From NCBI GenBank assembly GCA_022844275.1, contig JALHMB010000003.1:248001-312000 (forward strand): a DNA stretch of 64,000 nucleotides, given 5' to 3'. Within the stretch, counting starts at the first letter, position 1; every line of letters begins with the position of its first letter. Below are positions 43,433-51,848 of the stretch, piece after piece. This DNA comes from Hyphomicrobiaceae bacterium (lineage in GTDB: Bacteria > Pseudomonadota > Alphaproteobacteria > Rhizobiales > Hyphomicrobiaceae). Both the position numbers and the translations under genes were made by a program. The notes under the pieces are model-generated. The model worked only from the letters and a program-made list of their open reading frames with translations. It was not told where the DNA came from and ran no database searches.

Positions 43433-45379
43433 TCAGCTCGACTTCTTCACCCGCATGTACCATTCGACGAGCCGGCGGACCTGACGCGGTGTGTAGCCGC
43501 GTGCAACCATGCGGTCGACGAATTCGTGGTGCTTCTTCTCGGCGTGGCTGTCCTTCTTGGCACCAAAGCTGATGACAGGAAGCAGATCCTCGACCTGACT
43601 GAACATGCGACGCTCGATGACATCCCGGATCTTCTCGTAGCTCGTCCAATCCGGGTTCTTGCCGCCGTTGCGCGCCCGCGCGCGGAGCGAGAACTTGACG
43701 ACCTCGTAGCGGAAGTCCTTCGGGTTGGCGATGCCAGCCGGCTTCTCGATCTTGGACAGTTCCTGATCGAGCAACTCGCGGCTCATGAGCTGGCCGGTGT
43801 CCGAGTCCTTGAAGTCGTGATCCTCGATCCACGAGTCGGCGTACGCGACGTAGCGGTCGAACAGGTTCTGGCCGTAGTCGTTGTACGACTCGAGATAAGC
43901 TTTCTGGATCTCGTTGCCGATGAACTCCGCGTAGCGCGGCGAGAGTTCCTCCTTGATGAACTCCAGATAGCGCGTCTCGGCCTCCTCGGGCATCTGCTCG
44001 CGCTTGATGGACTGCTCGAGGACGTACATCAGATGCACGGGATCAGCGCTGATCTCGTGGCTGTCAAAGTTGAAGGTCTCCGACAGGATCTTGTAGGCGA
44101 ACCGCGTCGAGGCGCCGTCCATCCCCTCGGTGACGCCAGCCGCATCGCGATACTCCTGCATGGTGCGCGCGTGCGGGTCGGTATCCTTGAGGTTCTCACC
44201 GTCATAGATGCGCATCTTCGAGAAGAGCTGCGAATTCTCGTGCTCCTTGAGACGGGTCAGGACCGAGAACTGCGCAAGCATCTCGAGCGTGCCGGGAGCG
44301 CATGACGCCTCGGCGAGCTCGCTCGCCTGGAGCAGCTTGTCGTAGATCTTCTTTTCCTCGGTGACGCGCAGACAGTACGGCACCGTGATCACGCAGATAC
44401 GATCGAGGAAGGCCTCGTTCGTGCGGTTGGCACGGAAGCTCTGCCACTCGCTCTCGTTCGAGTGCGCGATGATGATGCCCTGGTACGGCATCGCGCCGAC
44501 GTTCTCGGTGCCGACATACGTGCGATCCTGCGTCGCCGTCAGCAGCGGATGCAGCATCTTCAGCGGCGCCTTGAACATCTCAACGAACTCGAGAAGACCC
44601 TGCGTCGTGCGGTTGAGACCGCCCGAGTAGGAGTAGGCATCGGCGTCGTTCTGGCCGAAGTGCTCGAGCTTGCGGATGTCGACCTTGCCGACGAGAGCCG
44701 AGATGTCCTGATTGTTCTCGTCGCCGGGCTCGGTCTTGGCAATGCAGATCTGGCGCAGCTTCGAGGGATAGAGCTTGACGACGGTGAACTTCGAGATGTC
44801 GCCGCCGAACTCGTCCAGGCGCTTCACAGCCCATGGCGAGATGAAGCCGCCGAGCAAGCGCGCGGGAATACCGTACTTCTCTTCGAGATGCGGGCCCATG
44901 GTCTTGGGATCGAAGAGACCGAGCGGGCTCTCAAAGACCGGGCTGATTTCATTGCCGGCCTTGAGCACGTAGATCGGGCAGGCTTCCATCAGATCCTTGA
45001 GGCGCTCGGCGAGCGAGGACTTGCCGCCGCCGACCGGCCCGAGCAGGTAGAGGATCTGCTTTCTCTCTTCGAGGCCCTGCGCCGCGTGTCGGAAGTAACC
45101 GACGATGCGCTCGATCGTATCCTCGAGGCCGTAGAAATCGCTGAAGGCCGGATAAACCTTCATCGTCCGGTTCATGAAGATTCGGCCAAGGCGCGCATCG
45201 TCCGCGGTATTGACCATCTGCGGCTCGCCGATAGCTTTGAGCATGCGCTCGGCCGCCGTGGCGTACATCGAGGGATCCTTGCGGCACCCCTCGAGATAGT
45301 CTCTCAGAGGGATCACGACCTGCTTCTGGCGGTCGTAGCTCTGAGCATAGAGGTCGAAGATCTCGCTGCGCGTCGCCAT
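43433..45379 (-). CDS. prkA: PrkA family serine protein kinase
   Basis: A 648-residue AAA+/kinase-like protein of the YeaG/PrkA family. The Walker A motif GPVGGGKSS is near residue 115; the C-terminal PrkA kinase domain (TGQLMSRELLDQELSKIEKP to WYMRVKKSS) is present. Role: senses starvation and stress, phosphorylating targets; PrkA proteins are now also viewed as Lon-like AAA+ proteases. First gene of the prkA-yeaH-spoVR operon. ATG 45379 with AGGGC upstream. Confidence 0.95.
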   Translation of the reverse strand: MATRSEIFDLYAQSYDRQKQVVIPLRDYLEGCRKDPSMYATAAERMLKAIGEPQMVNTADDARLGRIFMNRTMKVYPAFSDFYGLEDTIERIVGYFRHAAQGLEERKQILYLLGPVGGGKSSLAERLKDLMEACPIYVLKAGNEISPVFESPLGLFDPKTMGPHLEEKYGIPARLLGGFISPWAVKRLDEFGGDISKFTVVKLYPSKLRQICIAKTEPGDENNQDISALVGKVDIRKLEHFGQNDADAYSYSGGLNRTTQGLLEFVEMFKAPLKMLHPLLTATQDRTYVGTENVGAMPYQGIIIAHSNESEWQSFRANRTNEAFLDRICVITVPYCLRVTEEKKIYDKLLQASELAEASCAPGTLEMLAQFSVLTRLKEHENSQLFSKMRIYDGENLKDTDPHARTMQEYRDAAGVTEGMDGASTRFAYKILSETFNFDSHEISADPVHLMYVLEQSIKREQMPEEAETRYLEFIKEELSPRYAEFIGNEIQKAYLESYNDYGQNLFDRYVAYADSWIEDHDFKDSDTGQLMSRELLDQELSKIEKPAGIANPKDFRYEVVKFSLRARARNGGKNPDWTSYEKIRDVIERRMFSQVEDLLPVISFGAKKDSHAEKKHHEFVDRMVARGYTPRQVRRLVEWYMRVKKSS

Positions 45380-45411
45380 TGTTCTGCCCTACGGTGTGTT
45401 AGAGCCCAACG

Positions 45412-45436
45412 GGAACCCGATCTCTGATCCGTCGTT
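45412..45436 (+). promoter_or_regulatory. Possible EcfG-type promoter
   Basis: Exact GGAAC, 16 bases, CGTT. Matches the consensus of ECF15/EcfG promoters in alphaproteobacteria. One such match is expected by chance in a window of this size, so support is weak on its own. It faces the empty region, not prkA. Confidence 0.3.
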
Positions 45437-45716
45437 TCCGAACGCGGCACTCAGATCGGGCAATTTCATCGCCAAAGCCAAGTATGAGCCATTTTGCCGT
45501 CCCGTGGGCGACTGCTCGTCTTTGCCTTGAGTATTTCGTCGGTTTGTGCGGCAGTTCAACCGCACCCCTGCGTCACATTCTCTTTCTCGCGTCGCAACAT
45601 AACGATACCGCATCGCAGCAACGATACAAGCGTCGTCTATGCCACGGCCCCTCAATGCCCCGCCATGGCGCCCATTTGGGCGCTCCGGCCCACTTGCGCA
45701 AAAAGGAACTAAGACA

Positions 45717-45866
45717 ATGGCCTGCCCGATCATATGCAGGTGCCGACATCGCACTGGCTCAGCACTCGGCTTTCCCCAGTACTCGCCGGACCAACAAACG
45801 CCCGATGCCATTTCATCGGTTCAAAATGCATCCCGTACCGACGTATTGCCAGTTGCAAATTCGTAA
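45717..45866 (+). CDS. Possible small ORF in the prkA upstream region
   Basis: A 49-residue frame starting MACPIICRCRHRTG, with three cysteines in the first ten residues and a soluble polar rest ending LPVANS. AAGGA stands seven bases before the ATG. No family recognised. Low confidence; it could be chance. Confidence 0.18.
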   Translation: MACPIICRCRHRTGSALGFPQYSPDQQTPDAISSVQNASRTDVLPVANS

Positions 45867-46114
45867 TGTGTATCGTGCCCGATTCTGCGGGCCCGGGCCG
45901 CTGTTTCCAACAGCGCGGTTGCTTTCAAGTCTTCTGTGTCCGGAGAGTGACAGAAACGGCGATTTCAGGACACGCTGCCGCATTCTCCCGCACCTGCCTG
46001 TCAATTTGGCGCTCTCAGTACTTGAACGGAGCGCTACCGACGTTCGTTCCACGGCATGTCACGCTATCGCCGGCGAACTCGTTCGTCGCCTCGCGCGTGG
46101 CCGGCTGCGTTGTC

Positions 46115-46399
46115 TCAAGTCTCTTCGCCGAAGCCATCCCTGACCAGTGCCACGAGGGCAATCAGTGCTTCGCGCGCCTCCGCGCCTTCGACGAAGATCG
46201 TAATCGTCGTACCCTGGCTCGCTGCCAGCGTCAGCAGCCCCATGATCGAGGTGCCACCCACGGTCTGTCCATCGCGCGACACGCTGACCTTGGCCGAAAA
46301 ACCCTCAGCGCACGTGACGAACTTGGCCGAGGCCCGCGCGTGCAGACCCTTCTTGTTGCGGATCATCACTTCCGCGCGCTGGATCTCAGGTCTGCTCAA
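46115..46399 (-). CDS. HPr-type phosphocarrier protein
   Basis: A 94-residue HPr of the regulatory PTS. Phosphorylatable His lies in KKGLHARASAK (His20 counted from the TTG start), and the kinase-target Ser in TSIMGLLTLA (Ser51). The preferred start is TTG 46399 (SRPEIQRAEVMIRN); an internal ATG at 46366 would cut off the first strand. Forms a unit with the EIIA gene 36 bases upstream. In alphaproteobacteria these work in nitrogen/carbon signalling rather than sugar uptake. No hprK gene is adjacent here. Confidence 0.93.
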   Translation of the reverse strand: MSRPEIQRAEVMIRNKKGLHARASAKFVTCAEGFSAKVSVSRDGQTVGGTSIMGLLTLAASQGTTITIFVEGAEAREALIALVALVRDGFGEET

Positions 46400-46435
46400 G
46401 TCGGCTGGCTCGTCGCGGAGGGCACGGTTGCCACG

Positions 46436-46840
46436 TCAGGTCGTGCCCGAGAGCACTTGGCTGGCAACGGAAATGTACTTGCGCCCGGCCTCCTTGGCCA
46501 GATCTACCGCTTCGACGAGCGGGCGGTCCTTGCGTACGCCGGCGAGCTTGATCAGCATCGGCAGGTTGACGCCGGCGATCACCTCGGCGCCGGTCGCCTC
46601 CATCACGGAGATGGCGAGGTTCGATGGCGTGCCGCCGAACATATCCGTCAGAACGACGACGCCCGCGCCACGGTCGGCGCGTTGCACGGCTTCGATCAGC
46701 TGTTGCCGTCGTCGCTCGATGTCATCATCGGGACCGATCGACAAAGTTTCGAGCTGATCCTGCGGCCCGACAACATGCTCGAGCGCGGCCTTGAATTCAG
46801 TCGCCAGCCCTGCGTGCGTAATGATGACCAGACCGATCAT
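46436..46840 (-). CDS. PTS EIIA component, mannose family
   Basis: A 134-residue EIIA-Man domain protein. Active-site His9 lies in IGLVIITHAGLATEF; VVLTDMFGGTPSNLAI is the second conserved segment. Without EIIB, EIIC or EIID genes it must be a signalling EIIA. In related genomes it stands next to hprK and the ChvG/ChvI two-component genes. ATG 46840 with GGAGGCG upstream. Confidence 0.93.
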   Translation of the reverse strand: MIGLVIITHAGLATEFKAALEHVVGPQDQLETLSIGPDDDIERRRQQLIEAVQRADRGAGVVVLTDMFGGTPSNLAISVMEATGAEVIAGVNLPMLIKLAGVRKDRPLVEAVDLAKEAGRKYISVASQVLSGTT

Positions 46841-46978
46841 CGCTCGCTTCGCCTCCTATCACCCCCGACGCGCGGCACATGATTGTCAGAGAAAAAAAGC
46901 TGCGCAAGCAAAACCGGTAGGCCGGAAGGTTACTTATCGGTCATGTGAGATCTGCGACCTTAGTCGTAGACAGCAATC

Positions 46979-47779
46979 TCAATCGCCGAGCGTAACCGTC
47001 TGACGATACCACGGTTGACGCTCGAGGAAGGCGCGTTCGGCGTGGTCGCGGCCGTCGAGCGGCGCCCGTCCGGCATAGCTGACGCGCACCTCGATGAGCC
47101 CACGTCCCTTGAAGTCGAGCAGGCGGGCGGCCTCTCTGGATAGGTCGATGATCCTATTGTCCTTGAAGGGACCGCGATTGTTGATCCGCACCATGATCGT
47201 GCGCCCGTTGGCCGGGTTGTGAACGTAGGCATAGGACGGCATCGGGAGCGTGCGGTGGGCCGCCGTCAGCCGATGCATGTCATAGACTTCACCGTTGGCC
47301 GTGGCCTTGCCATGGAAGCCGTCACCGTACCAGGAGGCGATCCCGGTCTCCTCGTAGTTCGGATCCTCGGCCGGCACGTAAGTCCGCCCCGCGACCGTAT
47401 AGGGTTTGCCGATCTTGTAGATGCCCTGCCCCGGGAGAGCGCGCGGACCTCTTCCCTCGCATTCGGGCGGCGCGTCGAGACGCGGCGATCCCCATTTCGT
47501 CAGGCAGGGGCTGCGTTCGGTCGGAATCTGTGATGACGGCGATGGCGGCAGCACCTGCATGGAGGGCGCCTTCGGGGAGGGCGGTACCGACGCCGGCTCT
47601 TGCGGAGCAAGATTCAATGATGCGGGTGGGGGCTCATTCGTCGTGCGCCAGTTTGCGGACCGCCCTTCCTCGCGCGCACAGGCGCCGAGAGTAAGAGCAA
47701 GGCCAAGCGCCACGAAGAGCTTTGGCCTGGCAATTCTCCACCCGATCATCGCGCGGGCGGTGTCACTCACCATGCTCAT
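46979..47779 (-). CDS. rlpA: Septal ring lytic transglycosylase RlpA family lipoprotein
   Basis: A 266-residue lipoprotein. Lipobox LTLGAC near residue 33 after a signal helix (FVALGLALTLGAC), a Pro/Ser-rich linker, then the double-psi beta-barrel domain with GIASWYGDGFHGKATANGE, the RLTAAHRTLPMPSYAYV motif and RINNRGPFKDNRIIDLS. The SPOR domain of E. coli RlpA is absent; this shorter form is common in Hyphomicrobiales. It cleaves peptidoglycan glycan strands at the septum or is a non-enzymatic binder. A later ATG (MIGWRIARP) is an alternative start. Confidence 0.9.
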   Translation of the reverse strand: MSMVSDTARAMIGWRIARPKLFVALGLALTLGACAREEGRSANWRTTNEPPPASLNLAPQEPASVPPSPKAPSMQVLPPSPSSQIPTERSPCLTKWGSPRLDAPPECEGRGPRALPGQGIYKIGKPYTVAGRTYVPAEDPNYEETGIASWYGDGFHGKATANGEVYDMHRLTAAHRTLPMPSYAYVHNPANGRTIMVRINNRGPFKDNRIIDLSREAARLLDFKGRGLIEVRVSYAGRAPLDGRDHAERAFLERQPWYRQTVTLGD

Positions 47780-47901
47780 CTAGCGCATGGAACTCCATAG
47801 ACTCGAAACCAGCCGGCAGAATGCCGGCCAGCGAGCTATAAACGCTGAGTGATTCGCAGCCATTCCGCAAGCTTATGCTCAAGGGTACATCTAAGCGGCA
47901 C

Positions 47902-48312
47902 CTACGGCTCATCTGTTTTGGGAAATATCTCGGCGTAGATTTCGAGGACGTTGCCATCGGGGTCGCGGAAAAACAGCGTCCGATGTCCAAAGGGCTGATC
48001 GGTCGGCGGGGAAACAATCGCAACGCCGCGTTCGGCGAGCGTTGCCGCGCACAGGTCAACTTCCTGCGGCGCAACCCGAAAAGCGAGTTGCAGCGAAAGC
48101 GCGCCAACGGGAGGCGCCGGATCGTCGAAGCGCCCGCCTCGCACGGTAAGTGCGAGAATATTCGAGCCTATCCGGAACTCCACCCACCGCTGCGAGAGCT
48201 CGCGATGGAGCGGTAAGCCCATCGTCACTTCATAAAATTCGCGCATCTTCGCCATCTGACGCGCGAATATCACGGTGTAGTCGAGGCTGCGGATCGGCAG
48301 TCTGGGGTCCAT
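47902..48312 (-). CDS. VOC family protein (glyoxalase/dioxygenase fold)
   Basis: A 136-residue protein of the vicinal oxygen chelate superfamily. Paired betaalphabetabetabeta units: SLDYTVIFARQMAKMREFYE and a C-terminal FFRDPDGNVLEIYAEI, with possible metal ligands near His and Glu in those strands. Function unspecified (glyoxalase, bleomycin-resistance or dioxygenase-like). Start ATG 48312 with GAGGTG upstream; the longer frame above it overlaps metY and is not homologous. Follows metY by 37 bases, probably co-transcribed. Confidence 0.85.
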   Translation of the reverse strand: MDPRLPIRSLDYTVIFARQMAKMREFYEVTMGLPLHRELSQRWVEFRIGSNILALTVRGGRFDDPAPPVGALSLQLAFRVAPQEVDLCAATLAERGVAIVSPPTDQPFGHRTLFFRDPDGNVLEIYAEIFPKTDEP

Positions 48313-48349
48313 GGGCACCTCGACGTCGCTGGTCGGCGAGTTGTCGTCC

Positions 48350-49645
48350 TCAGCCGATCGCCGCCAGAGCCTTCTCGATGTCGGCAAGGATATCAGCCTT
48401 GTCCTCGATGCCGACCGATAGACGCACGACATCATCGCCGGCTCCCGCGGCCGCGCGCTGCTCGGGCGTGAGCTGGCTGTGTGTCGTGGAAGCCGGATGA
48501 ATGACGAGGCTGCGGACATCGCCGATGTTGGCGAGATGCGAAAAGAGCTCGAGCGCACCGACGAACTTGACGCCCGCCTCATAACCGCCCTTGAGACCGA
48601 ACGTGAAGACCGCGCCGGCACCGTTCGGCGAGAGCTTCTTCTGGAGAGCGTGATACTTGTTCTCGGGCAGGCCTGCGTAATTCACCCACGCCACCTTGGG
48701 ATGCTTCGCGAGATACTCGGCCGCCGCCTGCGCATTGGCACCGTGTTGACGCATACGCAGAGGCAGCGTCTCGATGCCCGTGTTGATGAGGAAGGCATTG
48801 AACGGCGCGATGGCCGGCCCGATATCGCGCAGCCCCATGACGCGGGCCGCGATCGCGAAGGCGAAGTTGCCGAACGTCTCTCCGAGTACCATACCGTTGT
48901 AGCTCGCATTCGGTGCCGTCAGCGTCGGATAGCGATTACCGGCCTTGAGCCAGTCGAAGGTGCCGCAGTCGACGAGAATGCCGCCGATCGAGTTGCCATG
49001 GCCGCCCAGGAACTTCGTCATCGAATGCACGATGATATCGGCCCCGTGATCCCTGGGCTTGATCAGGTACGGCGTCGCCAGAGTGTTGTCGACGATCAGC
49101 GGGATGCTGTGCTTCTTCGCGATGGCACCGATGGCGGGAAGGTCGATGATGATGCCACCGGGATTGGCGATGCTCTCGACGAACAGCGCCTTGGTCTTCG
49201 GCGTGATCGCCTTCTCGAAGCTCGCGGGATCGGTCGAATCCGCCCAGACGACGTTCCAGTTGAATTTCTTGAAGGAGTGATTGAACTGGTTGATCGAGCC
49301 GCCATAGAGCTGACGCCCCGCGACGAACTCGTCGCCCGGCTCGAGCAGCGTGTGGAAGGTGAGGAACTGTGCGGCATGGCCCGACGCGACGGCAAGCGCC
49401 GCGGTACCGCCTTCGAGCGCGGCGACGCGCTGCTCGAGCACGGCCTGAGTCGGGTTCCCGATGCGCGTATAGATGTTGCCGAACGCCTGCAGTCCGAACA
49501 GCGAGGCCGCGTGCTCGGCATCATTGAAGACGAACGAGGTCGTCTGGTAGATGGGCGTGACGCGTGCCCCTGTCGAAGGATCGGGCGTCGCGCCGGCATG
49601 CACGGCGAGCGTTGCAAAACCCGGGCTCTTGGTCTGGTCCGTCAT
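48350..49645 (-). CDS. metY: O-acetylhomoserine aminocarboxypropyltransferase / sulfhydrylase
   Basis: PLP enzyme of the Cys/Met metabolism family, 431 residues, making homocysteine from O-acetylhomoserine and sulfide. The PLP-binding lysine lies in HSMTKFLGGHGNSIGG; the start ATLAVHAGATPDPSTGARV and IYTRIGNPTQAVLEQRVAAL are family hallmarks. ATG 49645 with GGGAG upstream. In alphaproteobacteria a SAM-II riboswitch often precedes met genes, but I could not identify one in the 175-base leader. Confidence 0.95.
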   Translation of the reverse strand: MTDQTKSPGFATLAVHAGATPDPSTGARVTPIYQTTSFVFNDAEHAASLFGLQAFGNIYTRIGNPTQAVLEQRVAALEGGTAALAVASGHAAQFLTFHTLLEPGDEFVAGRQLYGGSINQFNHSFKKFNWNVVWADSTDPASFEKAITPKTKALFVESIANPGGIIIDLPAIGAIAKKHSIPLIVDNTLATPYLIKPRDHGADIIVHSMTKFLGGHGNSIGGILVDCGTFDWLKAGNRYPTLTAPNASYNGMVLGETFGNFAFAIAARVMGLRDIGPAIAPFNAFLINTGIETLPLRMRQHGANAQAAAEYLAKHPKVAWVNYAGLPENKYHALQKKLSPNGAGAVFTFGLKGGYEAGVKFVGALELFSHLANIGDVRSLVIHPASTTHSQLTPEQRAAAGAGDDVVRLSVGIEDKADILADIEKALAAIG

Positions 49646-49820
49646 GAGCGCTTCTCCCGTTTGCTCGGTGGTTTGCCCACTTCAATCTGATCGACGGCCG
49701 TGACGTCAATGCCGAAGTCGTGCGAAGCATTTCAGGCCGCACACTAAGCCGTGAAGTTGGGACTATGGCGCGAGGTCGGCTATCCTCGCTAACGCTTCAC
49801 GCCGTCGGGAGATTTCGTCC

Positions 49821-50867
49821 ATGGACAAGGACAAGCTGGCCGCCTTGAGGGCCCGGTATGCCGGCGCCAAGGGTGGCGACATCCAGGACCCGGCCTTCGC
49901 CGCGGTCTCGGCACGCGTCTTCGCCGCACCCGACCGTCGGAAATGGCCCTTTGCCGATCCGGCGACGCTGCTCGACGCAGGTTTTGCCCCCGATGCACTA
50001 GCGACGAACTTCGCCGGCCTCGATGTCGCGCTCATAGGCGTGCCCATGGACCTCGGCGTGACAAACCGGGCGGGCGCGCGCCTAGGCCCCCGTGCGGTAC
50101 GCAACGTCGAGCGGATCGGGCCCTATGAGCATGTGTTGCGCGTGGCGCCCATGGGCGATCTTAAGGTGGCCGACGTCGGCGACGTGCCGATGAAGAGCCG
50201 CTTCAGTCTCGATGAATGCCACGCCGACATCGAAGCTTTCTACAGCGAGATTGCGCGCGCGGGTGTCATCCCACTGTCCGTCGGCGGCGATCATTCGATT
50301 TCGCTGCCGATCCTGAAGGCACTCGGGCGAGATCGATCACTCGGCATGGTGCACATCGATGCCCACTGCGATACTGCCGGCGAATACGAAGGCGCCAAGT
50401 TTCATCATGGGGGACCGTTCCGCCTCGCCGTTCTAGACGGCGTGCTCGACCCCGCGCGCGTGATTCAGATCGGCATTCGCGGCGGCGCCGAGTACCTCTG
50501 GGAATTCTCCTTCGACAGCGGCATGACCGTCATCCACGCCGAGGAAATGACCGACATGGGCCTCCCCGCCGTGATCGCAAAAGCGCGCGAGGTCGTCGGC
50601 GACGGGCCGACCTATGTGAGTTTCGACATCGACAGTCTTGATCCGGCCTTCGCGCCCGGTACCGGCACACCGGAGGTCGGCGGGCTCATGCCGCGCGAAG
50701 CCCTGACGATCCTGCGCGGCCTCGCGGGGATCGATATCGTCGGTGGAGATGTGGTCGAGGTCGCGCCGCAATATGATGCGAATACGACGACAGCTCAGGC
50801 GGGTGCGCAGATGCTGTTCGAGCTCTTGTGCCTCGTGGCGCTCCGAAACACGAAGCGCGGCGGCTGA
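49821..50867 (+). CDS. speB: Agmatinase
   Basis: Mn-dependent ureohydrolase converting agmatine to putrescine and urea, 348 residues. Metal ligands lie in VGGDHSISLPI, HIDAHCDTAGEY and SFDIDSLDPAFAPGTGTPE. The N-terminal extension of about 60 residues before the core is typical of rhizobial agmatinases. Guanidinobutyrase or guanidinopropionase cannot be excluded. Divergent from metY; convergent with the response regulator, six bases apart. Confidence 0.92.
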   Translation: MDKDKLAALRARYAGAKGGDIQDPAFAAVSARVFAAPDRRKWPFADPATLLDAGFAPDALATNFAGLDVALIGVPMDLGVTNRAGARLGPRAVRNVERIGPYEHVLRVAPMGDLKVADVGDVPMKSRFSLDECHADIEAFYSEIARAGVIPLSVGGDHSISLPILKALGRDRSLGMVHIDAHCDTAGEYEGAKFHHGGPFRLAVLDGVLDPARVIQIGIRGGAEYLWEFSFDSGMTVIHAEEMTDMGLPAVIAKAREVVGDGPTYVSFDIDSLDPAFAPGTGTPEVGGLMPREALTILRGLAGIDIVGGDVVEVAPQYDANTTTAQAGAQMLFELLCLVALRNTKRGG

Positions 50868-50873
50868 TCGCCC

Positions 50874-51239
50874 TTAGCCGAGACCCGCCTCGGCGATGCG
50901 CGCATAGAGCGACTCGCGATCATAGGGCTTGAGCACGTAATCATTCGCGCCCGCCGTGATCGCCCGCGAGATCTCCAGCTTGTCGTTCTCGGTAGCGCAA
51001 TAGAGGATGAAGGGTCGCTTCTTCTTGTTGAGCGGCCGGAAGGACTGCAGGAACTCGATGCCGCCCATGACGGGCATGTGCCAGTCGAGGAGGATCATGT
51101 CGGGCATCCCGGAATCGCAGATTTCGAGCGCCTGCTGGCCGTTCTCCGCCTCGACGACCTCGAAATTGAGGTTCGTCATGATGCGGCTCGCAACTTTGCG
51201 GATGACCTCGGAGTCCTCGACGATGAGACACTGTTTCAT
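50874..51239 (-). CDS. Single-domain response regulator (CheY/DivK-like)
   Basis: A 121-residue receiver protein without an output domain. Acidic pocket in IVEDSE at the N-terminus, phospho-Asp52 in ILLDWHMPVM, Thr/Ser region YCATENDKLE and Lys in NDYVLKPYD. Such orphan receivers act in chemotaxis, cell-cycle or stress phosphorelays. No kinase is adjacent. The frame opens well upstream, but the canonical start is ATG 51239 (MKQCLIVEDSEV). Confidence 0.93.
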   Translation of the reverse strand: MKQCLIVEDSEVIRKVASRIMTNLNFEVVEAENGQQALEICDSGMPDMILLDWHMPVMGGIEFLQSFRPLNKKKRPFILYCATENDKLEISRAITAGANDYVLKPYDRESLYARIAEAGLG

Positions 51240-51379
51240 GCACAAGACCCAGTTGGAGCACCGCGCTGCGACGCCAGGCTGCAACCAAGAAATCGGCCGC
51301 ATCCTCGTCGGATGTCGTGCGGAGTGTGCGAAACAAGCGTTAAGAAATTGCTGAGGATGGGTTAGGAACGGGGCGCGAT

Positions 51380-51745
51380 ATGAGGTCCCAGACGCGTATG
51401 AACAAGATGGATAACGTCCTTCCAGCGCCCGAGGTCGAGCCGTCGGCGGACGGCGGACCCTGTCAGACCTGTGGGGCGTGTTGCTCATACGCGCGCACGT
51501 GGCCGCGTTTCACGCTCGAGAGTGAAGCAGACATCGCGCTGATTCCGGAGGCCCTGGTCGCCGCCGATGGATCGGGTATGCGCTGCGAGGGCGAGCGTTG
51601 CATGGCACTGGCCGGCACCATCGGCGTCGAGACGACCTGCACGATCTACGCTGTGCGCCCCATCGTCTGTCGCGACTGCCTTCCCGGCGATGATGCCTGC
51701 ACCATGGCACGGGCGGCTCGGGGGCTGCCGGCAATCCAGCAATAG
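51380..51745 (+). CDS. YkgJ family cysteine-cluster protein
   Basis: About 121 residues, cysteine-rich, with the CxxCxxCC start motif (PCQTCGACCSYARTWP) and further cysteines in CEGERCMAL, TTCTIYAVRPIVCRDCLPG. These UPF0153-type proteins probably bind Zn or an Fe-S cluster. Starts at ATG 51380, with ATG 51398 and 51407 as alternatives. Divergent from the receiver gene (140 bases). Confidence 0.85.
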   Translation: MRSQTRMNKMDNVLPAPEVEPSADGGPCQTCGACCSYARTWPRFTLESEADIALIPEALVAADGSGMRCEGERCMALAGTIGVETTCTIYAVRPIVCRDCLPGDDACTMARAARGLPAIQQ

Positions 51746-51777
51746 GTTGCAACGGCGACTTCGCTGCGAATGCAAGT

Positions 51778-51810
51778 GCGCCCTCTCCCCACTTTCGAGG
51801 GAGAGGGCGC
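51778..51810. repeat. Intergenic palindrome of the CCCTCTCCC type
   Basis: Perfect 12-bp inverted repeat GCGCCCTCTCCC / GGGAGAGGGCGC with a 9-base loop, between the YkgJ gene and DUF2076. Related to the composite repeat near 25.8 kb; GGCTGAGGGTG follows 15 bases later as in that family. May double as a bidirectional terminator for the convergent genes. Confidence 0.7.
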
Positions 51811-51848
51811 ATGGTCATGGAACCGGCTGAGGGTGTCGCAGCCGAGCG

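Larger units (their letters stand above)
45380..46114. other. 735-base intergenic region, no confident gene
   Basis: No domain-bearing frame on either strand. Contents: the prkA promoter region; on the plus strand a GGAAC-N16-CGTT match at 45412-45436 to the alphaproteobacterial EcfG general-stress promoter pattern, pointing rightwards away from prkA; a 6-bp hairpin GCGCCC-ATTT-GGGCGC at 45668-45683; and a 49-residue plus-strand frame (45717-45866) with AAGGA seven bases before its ATG. Confidence 0.5.

Noticed and set aside
45734-46882. A 382-residue plus-strand frame covering the empty region and the EIIA/HPr genes
   Set aside because: It lies antisense to the intact EIIA and HPr genes and has no domain; the empty region part is better described as non-coding.
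49646-49820. SAM-type riboswitch upstream of metY
   Set aside because: A small hairpin is possible, but I could not match a SAM-I or SAM-II core. A covariance search would decide.
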